NCBI RefSeq assembly: GCF_041262585.1 | Contig: NZ_JBGCBZ010000001.1 | Span: 124,001 to 188,000 of the forward strand | Origin: JAOEGB01 sp041262585 | Lineage (GTDB): Bacteria; Actinomycetota; Actinomycetes; Streptosporangiales; Streptosporangiaceae | Direction: 5' to 3' | Length of the DNA stretch: 64,000 nt | Shown: in pieces, positions 35,265-44,239 of the stretch | Position numbering within the stretch: position 1 is the first letter of the stretch | Layout: each line of letters starts with the position of its first letter | The notes under the pieces: generated by a model | Databases searched by the model: none | What the model saw: only the letters and a program-made list of their open reading frames with translations | Told to the model about the DNA's origin: nothing | Made by a program: the position numbers and the translations under genes

Positions 35265-35430
35265 TCCCGCGGGATTCGCCAGGCCTGCTCCCGGCCTCAC
35301 CGCCCCCGCCTGCGCCGACCCGCTGCACGCCAGCGGCGGGCGGCCTCCTTCGAGCCGGGCCGCGCAGTGGCACCGTCCCCGTACGACCAGCACCTGCATT
35401 CAGAGCCACAGACCCACGAAAGGCATCACC

Positions 35431-35934
35431 ATGCCGTCCTTGCGCCCGCTTCTCACCGCCGCCGTCTTGCTCACCGCAGCGGCGCTTTCCACCGCCCCGC
35501 CAGCTGCCGCCACATCCCACTCCCCACACAACCTGGACAACGTCCAGGTCAAGGCGGCCAGGGCGGCGGTCACCGACATCCGGGAGATCGTGAACACCCT
35601 CCAGGTGCAGGTGCAGATCGCCAACAACGAATCCGGGCAATGGTTCACGATCCAACCCAACAGCCGCTGGACCGGCTCCATGTGGGTTCCCTGGGTCGGC
35701 AATCAGGACGAGTTGAAGAGCAAGAGCATCACCGTGCTCTACACCGACACCGGCAGCGACTACGGGTACTACCTGTTCCAGGACTACTGGGACCCCGGCG
35801 ACAAGGTCAAATTCACCTCGGTAGTTCGGCCCTCCTACAAGGGCAGTTACTTCGTCGGGGGCGACAGCACCGGCGGCGGCCGAAAGCGCCTCATCATCGG
35901 CAAGGGCAGCTTCACCATGGAGAAGACCACCTGA
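35431..35934 (+). CDS. Secreted protein of unknown function, tandem paralogue B
   Basis: A 167-residue paralogue of the preceding protein, with its own signal peptide (MPSLRPLLTAAVLLTAAALS, cut near AAAT) and the same landmarks: AAVTDIREIVN, SMWVPWVGNQDE, LFQDYWDPG and GGGRKRLII. The segment between the first two landmarks differs almost completely from paralogue A. No cysteines or catalytic motifs are evident. The acid-Trp-Tyr pattern (FQDYWD) could be a ligand-binding strand. A role as a small secreted lectin, inhibitor or toxin is possible but only speculation. ATG 35431 is preceded by an aaag-gcatcacc leader with a weak ribosome site. Confidence 0.75.
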   Translation: MPSLRPLLTAAVLLTAAALSTAPPAAATSHSPHNLDNVQVKAARAAVTDIREIVNTLQVQVQIANNESGQWFTIQPNSRWTGSMWVPWVGNQDELKSKSITVLYTDTGSDYGYYLFQDYWDPGDKVKFTSVVRPSYKGSYFVGGDSTGGGRKRLIIGKGSFTMEKTT

Positions 35935-36237
35935 ACCTTCAGGACCTCCGACGGCGCCGACACCATGGACCTGTGAGGCTCGGGCGGGCGATCGGCCCGC
36001 CCAAACACGCGCGCGTGTCCGCGTAGACCTGTCGCAAAAGTCGCGAAACTGGGTCGGCAGGGTCCTGCCCCCTTTTGTCTTCCGTACGTGCGGATGGAAG
36101 CGCCGGGGGGAGCGGGGGCGGCGTGGTCCTGGTGCTCGTTTGCCGTACGGCTCCGCGCGGACGGCCCGATTTCGACGCGCTCGGCGAGCTCCTCCGAGGA
36201 CGCGGAAACCCCGGCACTGCTACTGGTCCTTTCGTGG

Positions 36238-36582
36238 TCACGCGCGGCGGCGCTGCCGGCGCTGGTTGTCCCAGGCGTGCTTGACGTCGTAGATGAGGTC
36301 GGTGACGGCCTTGTCGCGGGTGGCGGGGCGTTTGCCGCCGCCGGCCCCGGTGCCCAGGTGCCAGGCGAGGCTGCCGCCGCGGCGGCGGGCTTCCCAGCCG
36401 GAGCGGGTGCCCCGGGCCGACAGGTGCGGCTGGACGGTGCCGAGCAGTTCCCCGGCGACGATGACCCAGTAGGAGCCGTCCACGTCGCCGCTCTTGACGA
36501 CCTGGACGGCGGCGAACTCCTCATCGGTGTACCAGCGGCGGCGGCGTACCGGGTCACGGTCGGAGGTCCAGGGTTTCGTCAC
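36238..36582 (-). CDS. Hypothetical protein (114 aa)
   Basis: From a GTG at 36582 the frame reads VTKPWTSDRDPVRRRRWYTD, AAVQVVKSGDVDGSYWVIVA and GELLGTVQPHLSARGTRSGW, ending VKHAWDNQRRQRRRA. The steady codon bias supports a real gene. The alternation of basic residues with Trp/Tyr suggests a small nucleic-acid-binding or phage/plasmid-type protein, but I do not recognise it. A short LuxR fragment lies behind it on the other strand. Confidence 0.5.
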   Translation of the reverse strand: MTKPWTSDRDPVRRRRWYTDEEFAAVQVVKSGDVDGSYWVIVAGELLGTVQPHLSARGTRSGWEARRRGGSLAWHLGTGAGGGKRPATRDKAVTDLIYDVKHAWDNQRRQRRRA

Positions 36583-36834
36583 GTCGGTTTCGCCGCGATC
36601 TTCGCCGTGACACGGCCGCGCCTTGGCCCTGGCCGTGCCCGCCGTGCCCGCCGTGCCCGCCGGTCCGGACGCGGCCGCCGTGCGGTCGGCGTCGACGGCC
36701 TCCGGCACAGGCTCGGGGGAGGGTTCCGTCACGGCGGTTTCGTCACGGCCGGGTCGCGAGCGTGCGGCGCTGGGTCCTTGCGGGCTGGCCAGCTCGGCGA
36801 GCGTGGCGAGCGCCGTCAGAAGCGAACGGGCGAC

Positions 36835-37038
36835 CCTGGCGTGGAGCTCACCCCGCAGGAGGCGCAGATCGCGCGGCTGGCCTGCGACGGGCACACCAAC
36901 CCGGAGATCGCCGCGCGGGTGTTCCTGAGCCACCGCACCGTCGAATGGCACCTGCGCAAGGTCTTCACCAAGCTGGCCATCACCTCGCGCAAGGAGCTGG
37001 CGCGGGCGCTGCGGGCCGTCGAACCGGCGACCGCCTGA
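36835..37038 (+). pseudogene. LuxR-type HTH fragment
   Basis: Reads VELTPQEAQIARLACDGHTN, PEIAARVFLSHRTVEWHLRK and VFTKLAITSRKELARAL. This is the C-terminal DNA-binding domain of a LAL/LuxR regulator. Nothing of the AAA or receiver part is found upstream, where the sequence is antisense to the hypothetical gene. The same ending occurs in the intact regulator at 40825, so it may derive from a paralogue. Confidence 0.7.
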
Positions 37039-37177
37039 ACCCGCGCCCCCAGTAGGGGGCCAGGGTAGGACCAGGGACTGTCACGGGCGCGAGAGGCGGC
37101 GGCCGCGCGCGATCGTGAAGACATCATCCCCCAGGCACTCGGACCAGCGAGCCCGGCGGCCACCCCAAGGAGCAGAG

Positions 37178-37606
37178 ATGTCCACCAAGGCCACCCCCAC
37201 CGCAGACACGCAGACCGCCGCCGTCACGACCGCTTCCCGTCCCCTTCGCAAAATCGTCACCGTCGCGCTGGCCGCCGTGGCCACCGCGGCTACCCTGCTG
37301 GCCACCGCCCCCAGCGCCAGCGCGCAGGGCAACTGCACCCACTACGGACAGGAGGGCTGGGGACAGATGTTCACCAACAACAACTACCAGGGCGACTGCT
37401 TCGAGTGGTCGTTGGGGGCAGATATAGAGCTCCCCGCCTACATGGCGAACAAGGTCTCTTCACTGCGGACCTGGTCTGGCTGGCCGTTGTACGGCGTGAC
37501 CCTGATTGACTGGAGCACGGGCTCCAGGTTCCATGCCGGGCCTAACGAGTGGTGGCCGAGCCTGCCCGCGTGGGCCAACGACACCGCTGATCACGTGCAA
37601 GCCTGA
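37178..37606 (+). CDS. Secreted beta/gamma-crystallin-like protein (peptidase inhibitor I36 type)
   Basis: A 142-residue exported protein. It has a long signal peptide (residues ~1-50, with RPLRKIVTVALAAVATAATL and ASAQ before the cut). The mature domain has two cysteines and the pattern MFTNNNYQGDCFEWSLGADIEL followed by NKVSSLRTWSG, which matches the Greek-key motif (Y/F-x-x-x-x-x-G and a serine near the end) of actinobacterial beta/gamma-crystallin and I36 inhibitors. These bind calcium or inhibit metalloproteases outside the cell; which applies here is unknown. The ATG at 37178 has aaggag in front. Confidence 0.7.
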   Translation: MSTKATPTADTQTAAVTTASRPLRKIVTVALAAVATAATLLATAPSASAQGNCTHYGQEGWGQMFTNNNYQGDCFEWSLGADIELPAYMANKVSSLRTWSGWPLYGVTLIDWSTGSRFHAGPNEWWPSLPAWANDTADHVQA

Positions 37607-37801
37607 ACCCCCGCTGGCGGGCGTACGGGTGGACCGACTTTCAAGCTCGCCGTACTGGTCTGGCATAGCATGTGGCCGTCGACGGCAGCCTCCACCGACG
37701 CCCACCTCTGCCACTGCGGGCGAACGCCCTTCTCCCCGGCCCCGCACCCGCGCCTGGACCACCTCAGGTCCGGCTTGGCCAGGCGCGCGCCGCCGCGCGG
37801 T

Positions 37802-39156
37802 TCACAGGAGGGCGCGCAGGACGGGCTGGAGCGCGCGATGGAAGGTCGGGTACGCGAATGCATCTCGGCCAGTGTCCGGATCGGGACCTGCGCGTGGATC
37901 GCCGTCACCAGCGCGGCGAGCACCTCACCGCCCGAGCTGCCGACCACGGTGCCGCCCACCAGTGTCCCTCGGTCGGCGTCCGCGACCAGCTTGATCGGGC
38001 CGCTCTCCCCGGCGATCCAGCCGCGGGGCCCAGGTCGCCGGTCGCCGTCCGGACGTTCACGCCGCGTTCGCGGGCCGCGGCCTCGCTCAGCCCGACCGAG
38101 CCGACCTCGGGGGCGATGAAGGTGACACGAGCGACGGCCCGGTAGTCGGCCCACGGGCCGTCGGCGCCGGTGAGGTCCCGGATGACCACGTTGGCCTGGT
38201 ACATCGACATGTGCGTGAAGGCGCCCTTGCCGCCGATGGCCCAGAGGCCCTCGGCCACCCGCATCCGCTCATCCGCATCCAGCACCCGCGCCCGAGGATC
38301 CAGCCCGGGGTGTTCCAGGCCGAGATCGGCCAGGTTGGTGCGCCGGCCCGCCGCCACCAGCAGCCGCTCGGCCTGGAGCACGCCGTCGGCCAGGCCGATC
38401 CGGAACCCGTCGCCGTCGTGCTCGACGCGCTCGGCCCGCGCCGCCGTACGCACCACGACGCCCTCAGCGGCGAAATGCCTTCGCCACGGCCGCCGAGGCC
38501 TCCGGTTCCTCGACCGCCAGTAGCCGGTCGGCGGCCTCGATCACGCTCACCTCGACGCCGAAGGCGGCCAACGCCTGCGCGATCTCGCAGCCGATCGCGC
38601 CGCCGCCGAGCACCGCCAGCGAGGCCGGCAGCTCGGTCAGCCGGACGATGTCCCGGTTGGTCCAGTACGGGGTGTCGGCCAGGCCGGGGATCGGCGGCGC
38701 GGCGGGGGAGGTCCCGGTGTTGAGCACGATGCCTCGCCGGGCGGTGTAGGAGGTCTGCGATCGTCGGGGCCGGTGACGGTGACCATGCTGGGCGCGGTGA
38801 TCCGGCCGCGTCCGCGCGCGAAGACGCCGCCGGCCTCGACCAGCCGGTCGACGGCGACCTGGTCGTTCCAGTCGTCGTTGGCCTCCTCGCGGATGCGGTT
38901 GGCGACCGGCTTCCAGTCCGGGACCACGGTCGCCGTTCCGGCGTGGCCTTCGACGAGCCGGGCCGCGCGCAGCCTGTCGGCCGCGGCGATCATCATCTTG
39001 GTGGGCACGCACCCGTAATACGGGCATTCGCCGCCGACCAGGCGCTCCTCCACGCCCACCACCGACAGTCCGGCCTTTGGCCAGGCTCCCGGCCACTTGC
39101 TCACCGCCGGGGCCCAGGCCGATCACCACGACATCGCATTGGCTGGTCTCGCTCAT
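37802..39156 (-). pseudogene. NAD(P)/FAD disulfide oxidoreductase (MerA/Lpd-like), multiply frameshifted
   Basis: In order along the minus strand: MSETSQCDVVVIGLGPGGEQ (FAD GxGxxG), then in other frames the redox-active CPYYGCVPTK, GIVLNTGTSPAAPPIPGLAD, VLGGGAIGCEIAQALAAFG (NAD site), VLDADERMRVAEGLWAIGGK and a last FAYPTFHRALQPVLRALL reaching a stop at 37802. All domains of a class I flavoprotein disulfide reductase are present, but about five frameshifts are needed to read through. Either a decayed gene or unusually poor local sequence. Relatives reduce metals, thiols or quinones. Confidence 0.8.
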
Positions 39157-39331
39157 GTCCGCGCACCCTTCCGGTCGCCGTCTTGTTCTTCGACCATGCC
39201 GCACCTGCTGTGGCGCCGCACCCGTGCCGCCCACGGGCCTTCACCCCGGTGCCGGGGCCAGGGACTGTCCCTGGTGCGAGGGGACCGCCGCCGCAGGAGG
39301 CTGGGGATGTTCCCGCCGAAGGAGGGCGACC

Positions 39332-40170
39332 ATGACCACCTCGCCGATCAGTCCCACGACCGTCATCGTGGACGGGCTCACCATCCGTTACGCCGACAGT
39401 GAGCCACGCGGCCCGCACGCGCTGCTGCTTAGCCCTTGGCCCGAGAGTTTGTACGCGTTCGAGCCGATGTGGGCGGAGCTAACGGCCGGTGCCCACGTGA
39501 TCGCCGTCGACCTGCCCGGCTTCGGACGCTCGCAAGGCCGCCCGGACGTGCTCACCCCGCGCGCCACCGGCGCGTTCCTGATCCGGCTTCTGGACGCGCT
39601 GGGGCTGGACCGGGTGCACGTCGTCGGCCCGGACGTGGGCACCAGCGCCGCCCTGTTCGCGGCAGCCAGCCAGCCGGACCGCTTTGACAGCCTCGTCATC
39701 GGCGGCGGAGCCGCATCAGCGCGGCTCGTCCTCGGCGAGCCGCTCGCGAGCTGGGTGTCACAGCCCGACATCAGCTGGTATGAGCAGAACGCCGACCAGG
39801 TCATGCAGATGACCCTCAACAACATCCTCCCGGCCACGCCGCTCGGGCGGCACGTGGCGACGGACTATGTCGCCTCCTATGCCGGCTCCGGTTCGCCGAG
39901 TCGATGCGCTACGTCCGCACCTACCCGGCCGAGCTCGACGCGCTCGAACCGTTGCTCCCGGCGATTCGGACACCGGTCCGGATTATCGCCCCCGAGCGGG
40001 ACCTGGTCGTCCCGCGCGCCCACGGCGACTACCTCGCCGCCCGGCTGCCCAACAGCACGCTCGACGTCGTCGAGGCCGGGCACTTCGCCTGGGAGGAAGC
40101 CCCGAAGGCCTACGCCTCCCTCGTCCTGGACTGGTGGGACCGCCACCAGCCCGCCGAAACCAGAAGGTGA
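39332..40170 (+). pseudogene. Alpha/beta hydrolase with single frameshift
   Basis: From ATG 39332 (ggaggg ribosome site) the frame reads an epoxide-hydrolase/haloalkane-dehalogenase-like fold: SPWPESLYAFEPMWAELTAG, VDLPGFGRSQGR, VHVVGPDVGTSAALFAAASQ (nucleophile Asp in GPDVG), up to DYVASYAG. Near 39890 the frame changes; the rest (RYVRTYPAELDALEPLLPAI, IAPERDLVVP, VEAGHFAWEEAPKAY with the catalytic His) continues to 40170. One indel would restore a ~278-residue enzyme. It is followed after 5 bp by a VOC gene, likely one operon. Confidence 0.82.
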
Positions 40171-40175
40171 CCACC

Positions 40176-40808
40176 ATGAAGCAGACGGACCTGAAACTCG
40201 AAGCCGTCGTGATCCCCGTCGCCGACGTCGATCGCTCCAAGAAGTTCTACCAGGACCTGGGCTGGCGCCTGGACGCCGACTTCGCCTTCGACAACGGCTT
40301 CCGCGTCGTCCAGGTGACCCCGCCGGGGTCACCGGCATCCATCCAGTTCGGCACCCGGATCACCACCCAGCGACCTGGCACCGCCGAAGGCGTCTACCTG
40401 GTCGTCTCCGACATCGCCGCCGCACGCGAGCAACTCGTGGCCCTCGGCGCCGACGTCAGCGACGTCTTCCACCCGGACGCCCCGGGCGCGCAGTTCGGCC
40501 AGATCCCCGACGGCCAGGCCGACGGACCGGCGCCCGAGCACGCCAGCTACGGCTCCTTCGCCACCTTCCGTGATCCGGACGGCAACGCCTACCTGCTCCA
40601 GGAGGTCACGCACCGGCTCCCCAGCCGTGTCGAGGGCGCCGCCACCGAGTACGCCTCGGTGAGCGACCTGGCCGGCGCACTCAGGAGGGCCGCCGCTGCG
40701 CACGGCGAGCACGAGGCCCGCAACGGCGGCGCGTTAGACGAGAACTGGCCGCAGTGGTACGCGGCCTACATGGTCGCCGAACACCACGGCGACGACCTGC
40801 CCAAGTGA
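40176..40808 (+). CDS. VOC-family (glyoxalase-like) protein
   Basis: A 210-residue protein. The first ~140 residues form a vicinal-oxygen-chelate domain: LEAVVIPVADVDRSKKFYQD, WRLDADFAFDNGFRVVQVT, a middle strand GVYLVVSDIAAARE and the closing FRDPDGNAYLLQEV where the metal-ligand Glu is expected. A C-terminal tail of ~60 residues (YASVSDLAGALRRAAAAHGE, WPQWYAAYMVAE) is a known add-on in actinobacterial VOC proteins. It may act as a dioxygenase, lyase or resistance protein; the substrate is not evident. ATG 40176 is chosen because the longer frame upstream is antisense to nothing but overlaps the hydrolase. Confidence 0.88.
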   Translation: MKQTDLKLEAVVIPVADVDRSKKFYQDLGWRLDADFAFDNGFRVVQVTPPGSPASIQFGTRITTQRPGTAEGVYLVVSDIAAAREQLVALGADVSDVFHPDAPGAQFGQIPDGQADGPAPEHASYGSFATFRDPDGNAYLLQEVTHRLPSRVEGAATEYASVSDLAGALRRAAAAHGEHEARNGGALDENWPQWYAAYMVAEHHGDDLPK

Positions 40809-40824
40809 GCACTAGAATCGCGAT

Positions 40825-43575
40825 GTGGCAGCAGCGCCGACCCTGCGAGGACGCCAACGCGAGCGTGACCTCCTGGACCAGGCGCTGCGGCACATCAGGG
40901 GTGGCGAAAGCGCGACGCTCGTGCTGCGTGGCGAGGCCGGGACGGGCAAGACCACGCTGCTGCACTACCTTGAAAGCCAGGCCACCGGGTGCCGGATCGC
41001 CCGGGTGACCGGCGTCGAATCGGAGCTGGAGCTGCCCTTCGCGGCCCTCCACCAGCTCTGCGCCCCGATGCTCGCCTCGGCCGGCGCGCTCCCCGAACCC
41101 CAGCGGCACGCGCTGAACGTGACGTTCGGGCACGAGGCCGGAGCCCCGCCCGGCAAGCTCATCCTGGGTCTGGCGGTGCTCAGCCTGCTCGCCGAAGCGG
41201 CCAGCGAGCAGCCGCTCGTCTGCCTCATCGACGACGCCCAGTGGCTCGATGCGCCCACCAGGCAGGTGCTCGGATTCGTCGCCCGCCGCCTGCTCGGCGA
41301 ATCGGTACTGCTGATCTTCGCCGTTCGCGAGCCGTTCCCGGACAACCTGCTGGCCGGTCTGCCGACCTTGGCCGTTGAGGGACTTGAGGACGCGGACGCC
41401 CGCGAACTGCTGGCCGCGACGAATCCGGGCCGACTCGACGCCCAGGTGCTCGACCGGATCGTGGCCGAGACCCGCGGCAACCCCTTGGCCCTGCTGGAGC
41501 TGTCGCGCAGCGGCCGGGCCGAACTCCTGGGCGGCTTCGCGCTCCCCGCGGTCAGCGCCGGCGCCCTGCAGGAGCGCTACGAGCGACGCATCCGCGCCCT
41601 GCCCGAAGCCACCCAGCGGCTGCTCCTGCTGGCCGCGGCCGACCCCACCGGCGACGCCGGCCTGCTCTGGCGCGCCGCGCAAGGGCTTGGTCTCGGCTCG
41701 CAGGTGGCGGTTGCGGCCGAGGAGGCGCAACTCGTCGAGATCGGCCGGAACGTACGCTTCCGCCATCCGCTGATGCGCTCGGCCGCCTACGCCGCAGGCC
41801 GTACCCAGGACCGGCGTGCCGTCCACCACGCGCTCGCCGACGCCCTGGACGCCGCAGGCGACCGGCAACGCCGAGCCTGGCACCTGGCCGCCGCCAGCGA
41901 GGGACCCGACGACCGGCTCGCCACCGAACTCGCCGACGCCGCACAGGGCGCGAACGCCCGCGGCGGGGTCGCCGCGGGCGCGGCGCTGCTGCGGCGTTCG
42001 GCCGAGCTGACCATCGAGCCCGCGCTCCAGGTGGAGCGCACACTGGCGGCAGCCCAGGCCAGCCTCGACGCCGGCCACTTCGCCTCAGTGCTCGCCCTAC
42101 TCGCCAGAGCCGCAGCGCTGCCCACCGACGACCTGCAAGGCGCCAGGATCGACCTCCTGCGCGGCCTCACCGACCGCGCCGCCCGCTCCGGGCGGGAAGC
42201 TCCGGCCGCACTGCTGCGCGCCGCTCGGCGGCTCGAACCCCTGGACACCAGGCTCGCCCGGCACACCTTCCTCGACGCCTGGGGAGCGGCCCTCGTCGCC
42301 GGATCGCTGGCCCAGCCCGGCAGCGATCTGGCCGCCGTCTCCGCCGCCGCCCGGACCGCACCCCCGGCACCCGGCGCGGCGAGCGCCGCCGACCACCTGC
42401 TCGACGGCTTGGCCGCGCTCATCACCGACGGGACGGCCGCGGCGCATCCGCTGCTGCGCGAGGCGGTCGCGGAGTTCTTCAACGACACGGTGCCGCCCAC
42501 CCTGTGGCTGCACTGCGGCGTGCTGGTCGCCAACGCGGCGCTGTCGCTATGGGACTACGACCGCTGGGAGGCCGCCAACGCCCGGCACGTCGAACTGGCC
42601 CGCGAGGCGGGCGCGCTCGCGCCGCTGGCCAACGCACTGAACGTACGGCGGGTCATCGCGCTGTGGCGCGGAGACGTGGAGCTCGCCCGCGAGCTGGGCC
42701 TGGAGGAGTCGACGGTCAAACAGGCCACCGGCACGCTCAGGGCCTCCTACGGGGATCTGTTCCTGCTCGCCTACCAAGGCCACGCGGCCCAGGCGCTTCC
42801 GCTGCTCACCGAAGCCGCCGAAGAGGCGACCGCGCGCGGGGAAGGTCTCGGCCTGTACTTCACCGACCGGGCCACCGCCCTGCTCCACCTGGGCCTCGGC
42901 CACTACGCCGAAGCCACGGCAGCGGCCGGACGCGCCGCGACCGGCGAGCTCGGCCCGTTCACCGCGCTAGCGCTGCCCGACCTGGTCGAGGCCGCGGTAC
43001 GCAGCGGCGCGACCACGATCGCCGAAACGGCCCTCGATCGTCTCGATGCCTACACCGCAGGCTCGACGCTGGGATGGGCGCGCGGCCTGCAGGCTCGCTC
43101 ACGCGCTCTCCTCAGCGACGGCGAGGAGGCCGACCGGCTCTACGCTCAGGCGGTGGAGTATCTCGCCCGGACCCGGCTGAGGTTCGAACTGGCCAGGACC
43201 CAGCTGTTGTACGGCGAGTGGCTGCGCCGCCAACGCCGCCGCTCAGACGCCCGCACCCAGCTGAAGCAGGCGTTCGCGGACTTCACCGAGATGGGCGCCG
43301 ACGGCTTCGCCGAACGGGCCAGGCACGAACTGCTGGCCACCGGCGAGAAGGTCCGCAAACGTACCGCCGACACCGTCGACGATCTCACTCCGCAGGAGGA
43401 GCACATCGCCCGTCTGGCCAAGGCGGGCCGTACCAATATGGAGATCGGCGCTGAGCTGTACATCAGCGCTCGCACCGTCGAATGGCACCTGCGCAAGATC
43501 TTTGCCAAGCTCGGCGTCAGCTCACGCAGGCAGCTCCGTGACGCGCCGATCCCCTCGCTCGGCCGGACGCGCTGA
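40825..43575 (+). CDS. LAL-type LuxR-family transcriptional regulator (AAA ATPase)
   Basis: A 916-residue regulator. Walker A GEAGTGKTT (residues 36-44) and Walker B LVCLIDDAQWLD (131-142) define an N-terminal STAND/AAA module; the middle ~500 residues are helical TPR-like repeats; the C-terminus is a LuxR HTH (LTPQEEHIARLAKAGRTNME, SARTVEWHLRKIFAKLG). These large ATP-binding LuxR (MalT-like) proteins activate single pathways. It starts at GTG 40825, 16 bp after the VOC gene, on the same strand, so it may control the hydrolase-VOC operon. A fragment with a near-identical HTH lies at 36835. Confidence 0.92.
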   Translation: MAAAPTLRGRQRERDLLDQALRHIRGGESATLVLRGEAGTGKTTLLHYLESQATGCRIARVTGVESELELPFAALHQLCAPMLASAGALPEPQRHALNVTFGHEAGAPPGKLILGLAVLSLLAEAASEQPLVCLIDDAQWLDAPTRQVLGFVARRLLGESVLLIFAVREPFPDNLLAGLPTLAVEGLEDADARELLAATNPGRLDAQVLDRIVAETRGNPLALLELSRSGRAELLGGFALPAVSAGALQERYERRIRALPEATQRLLLLAAADPTGDAGLLWRAAQGLGLGSQVAVAAEEAQLVEIGRNVRFRHPLMRSAAYAAGRTQDRRAVHHALADALDAAGDRQRRAWHLAAASEGPDDRLATELADAAQGANARGGVAAGAALLRRSAELTIEPALQVERTLAAAQASLDAGHFASVLALLARAAALPTDDLQGARIDLLRGLTDRAARSGREAPAALLRAARRLEPLDTRLARHTFLDAWGAALVAGSLAQPGSDLAAVSAAARTAPPAPGAASAADHLLDGLAALITDGTAAAHPLLREAVAEFFNDTVPPTLWLHCGVLVANAALSLWDYDRWEAANARHVELAREAGALAPLANALNVRRVIALWRGDVELARELGLEESTVKQATGTLRASYGDLFLLAYQGHAAQALPLLTEAAEEATARGEGLGLYFTDRATALLHLGLGHYAEATAAAGRAATGELGPFTALALPDLVEAAVRSGATTIAETALDRLDAYTAGSTLGWARGLQARSRALLSDGEEADRLYAQAVEYLARTRLRFELARTQLLYGEWLRRQRRRSDARTQLKQAFADFTEMGADGFAERARHELLATGEKVRKRTADTVDDLTPQEEHIARLAKAGRTNMEIGAELYISARTVEWHLRKIFAKLGVSSRRQLRDAPIPSLGRTR

Positions 43576-43810
43576 GGCGGACAACCCGGTCAGCGCGGTG
43601 GCTATGACCCGTCGTACGACCTCCTGTTTCTCACCCACGGGAGCCGCGTAGTCGATCGCAGCCCGGGCGGCCGTCTCGCCGACCGTACGCCTCAGCGCCC
43701 ATGCCGCCAGATACACCGAGGCCAGGCATCCGCCCGCGGTCGCGATCGCGCCCTCGGCGTGGAACGGCGCATCCAGCACCCTCACCCCGCGCTCCTCAAG
43801 CCACGGCCTG
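43576..43810 (-). pseudogene. DJ-1/PfpI-family protein, C-terminal fragment
   Basis: The minus strand reads VLDAPFHAEGAIATAGGCLA, SVYLAAWALRRTVGETAARA and AIDYAAPVGEKQEVVRRVIA. This is the end of an isonitrile-hydratase-like DJ-1/PfpI protein. The nucleophile-cysteine half is missing. In-frame reading continues to a stop at 43522 inside the neighbouring LuxR gene's 3' end. Confidence 0.75.
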
Positions 43811-43827
43811 GTGATGGTGTCGGTGCA

Positions 43828-44012
43828 GGCCGGAAGAACCGTTGCTGCGCCGCTTGCGTGAGGCGCAGCAGGCGGCGCTGGCCGAGCCGGCGGGGTCGGG
43901 CGCCGGCCTGCTGCTGGAAGGGGTCGTGCTGCGGTTGCAGGCGGACCTGCGCTGGCTGGATGCCTGTGAGCGGGCCTGGTCCAAGGTCGATGACGAAGTT
44001 GAGGGTGGATGA
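43828..44012 (+). pseudogene. PadR-family regulator, C-terminal fragment
   Basis: Reads EEPLLRRLREAQQAALAEPA then LLLEGVVLRLQADLRWLDAC and ends VDDEVEGG at 44012. This is the C-terminal dimerisation region of a PadR regulator; the winged-helix part is missing. Its stop overlaps the following ABC ATPase start by ATGA, as in many PadR-ABC exporter operons. Confidence 0.72.
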
Positions 44013-44165
44013 ACGTGTCAAGTGCCGCGGTCCGGGCCTGCGGCCTGGTGAAGACGCATGGTCAGGGGCAGAGCCGGGTCCGCGCGGTGGACGTGGTCGA
44101 CCTGGAGGTTCCTCAGGGACAGATGCTGGCGGTGATGGGGCCGAGCGGCTGCGGGAAATCCACTC
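44009..44165 (+). pseudogene. ABC transporter ATPase, N-terminal fragment
   Basis: Begins MNVSSAAVRACGLVKTHGQG and reaches Walker A GPSGCGKST, in the style of LolD/MacB-type ATPases, then runs into unrelated sequence (PHVHPQN) and antisense of the MerR-like gene. About 50 codons remain. Confidence 0.8.
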
Positions 44166-44239
44166 CGCACGTTCATCCGCAGAACGTTGAGCTCCTCCTT
44201 CCGTGGCCATGCCGTTCCCGTGGTGGGAGTGACTCGGCC

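Noticed and set aside
40681..42078. 465-codon minus-strand open frame under the LAL regulator
   Set aside because: Low-complexity shadow of the regulator, which has Walker motifs and an HTH on the plus strand.
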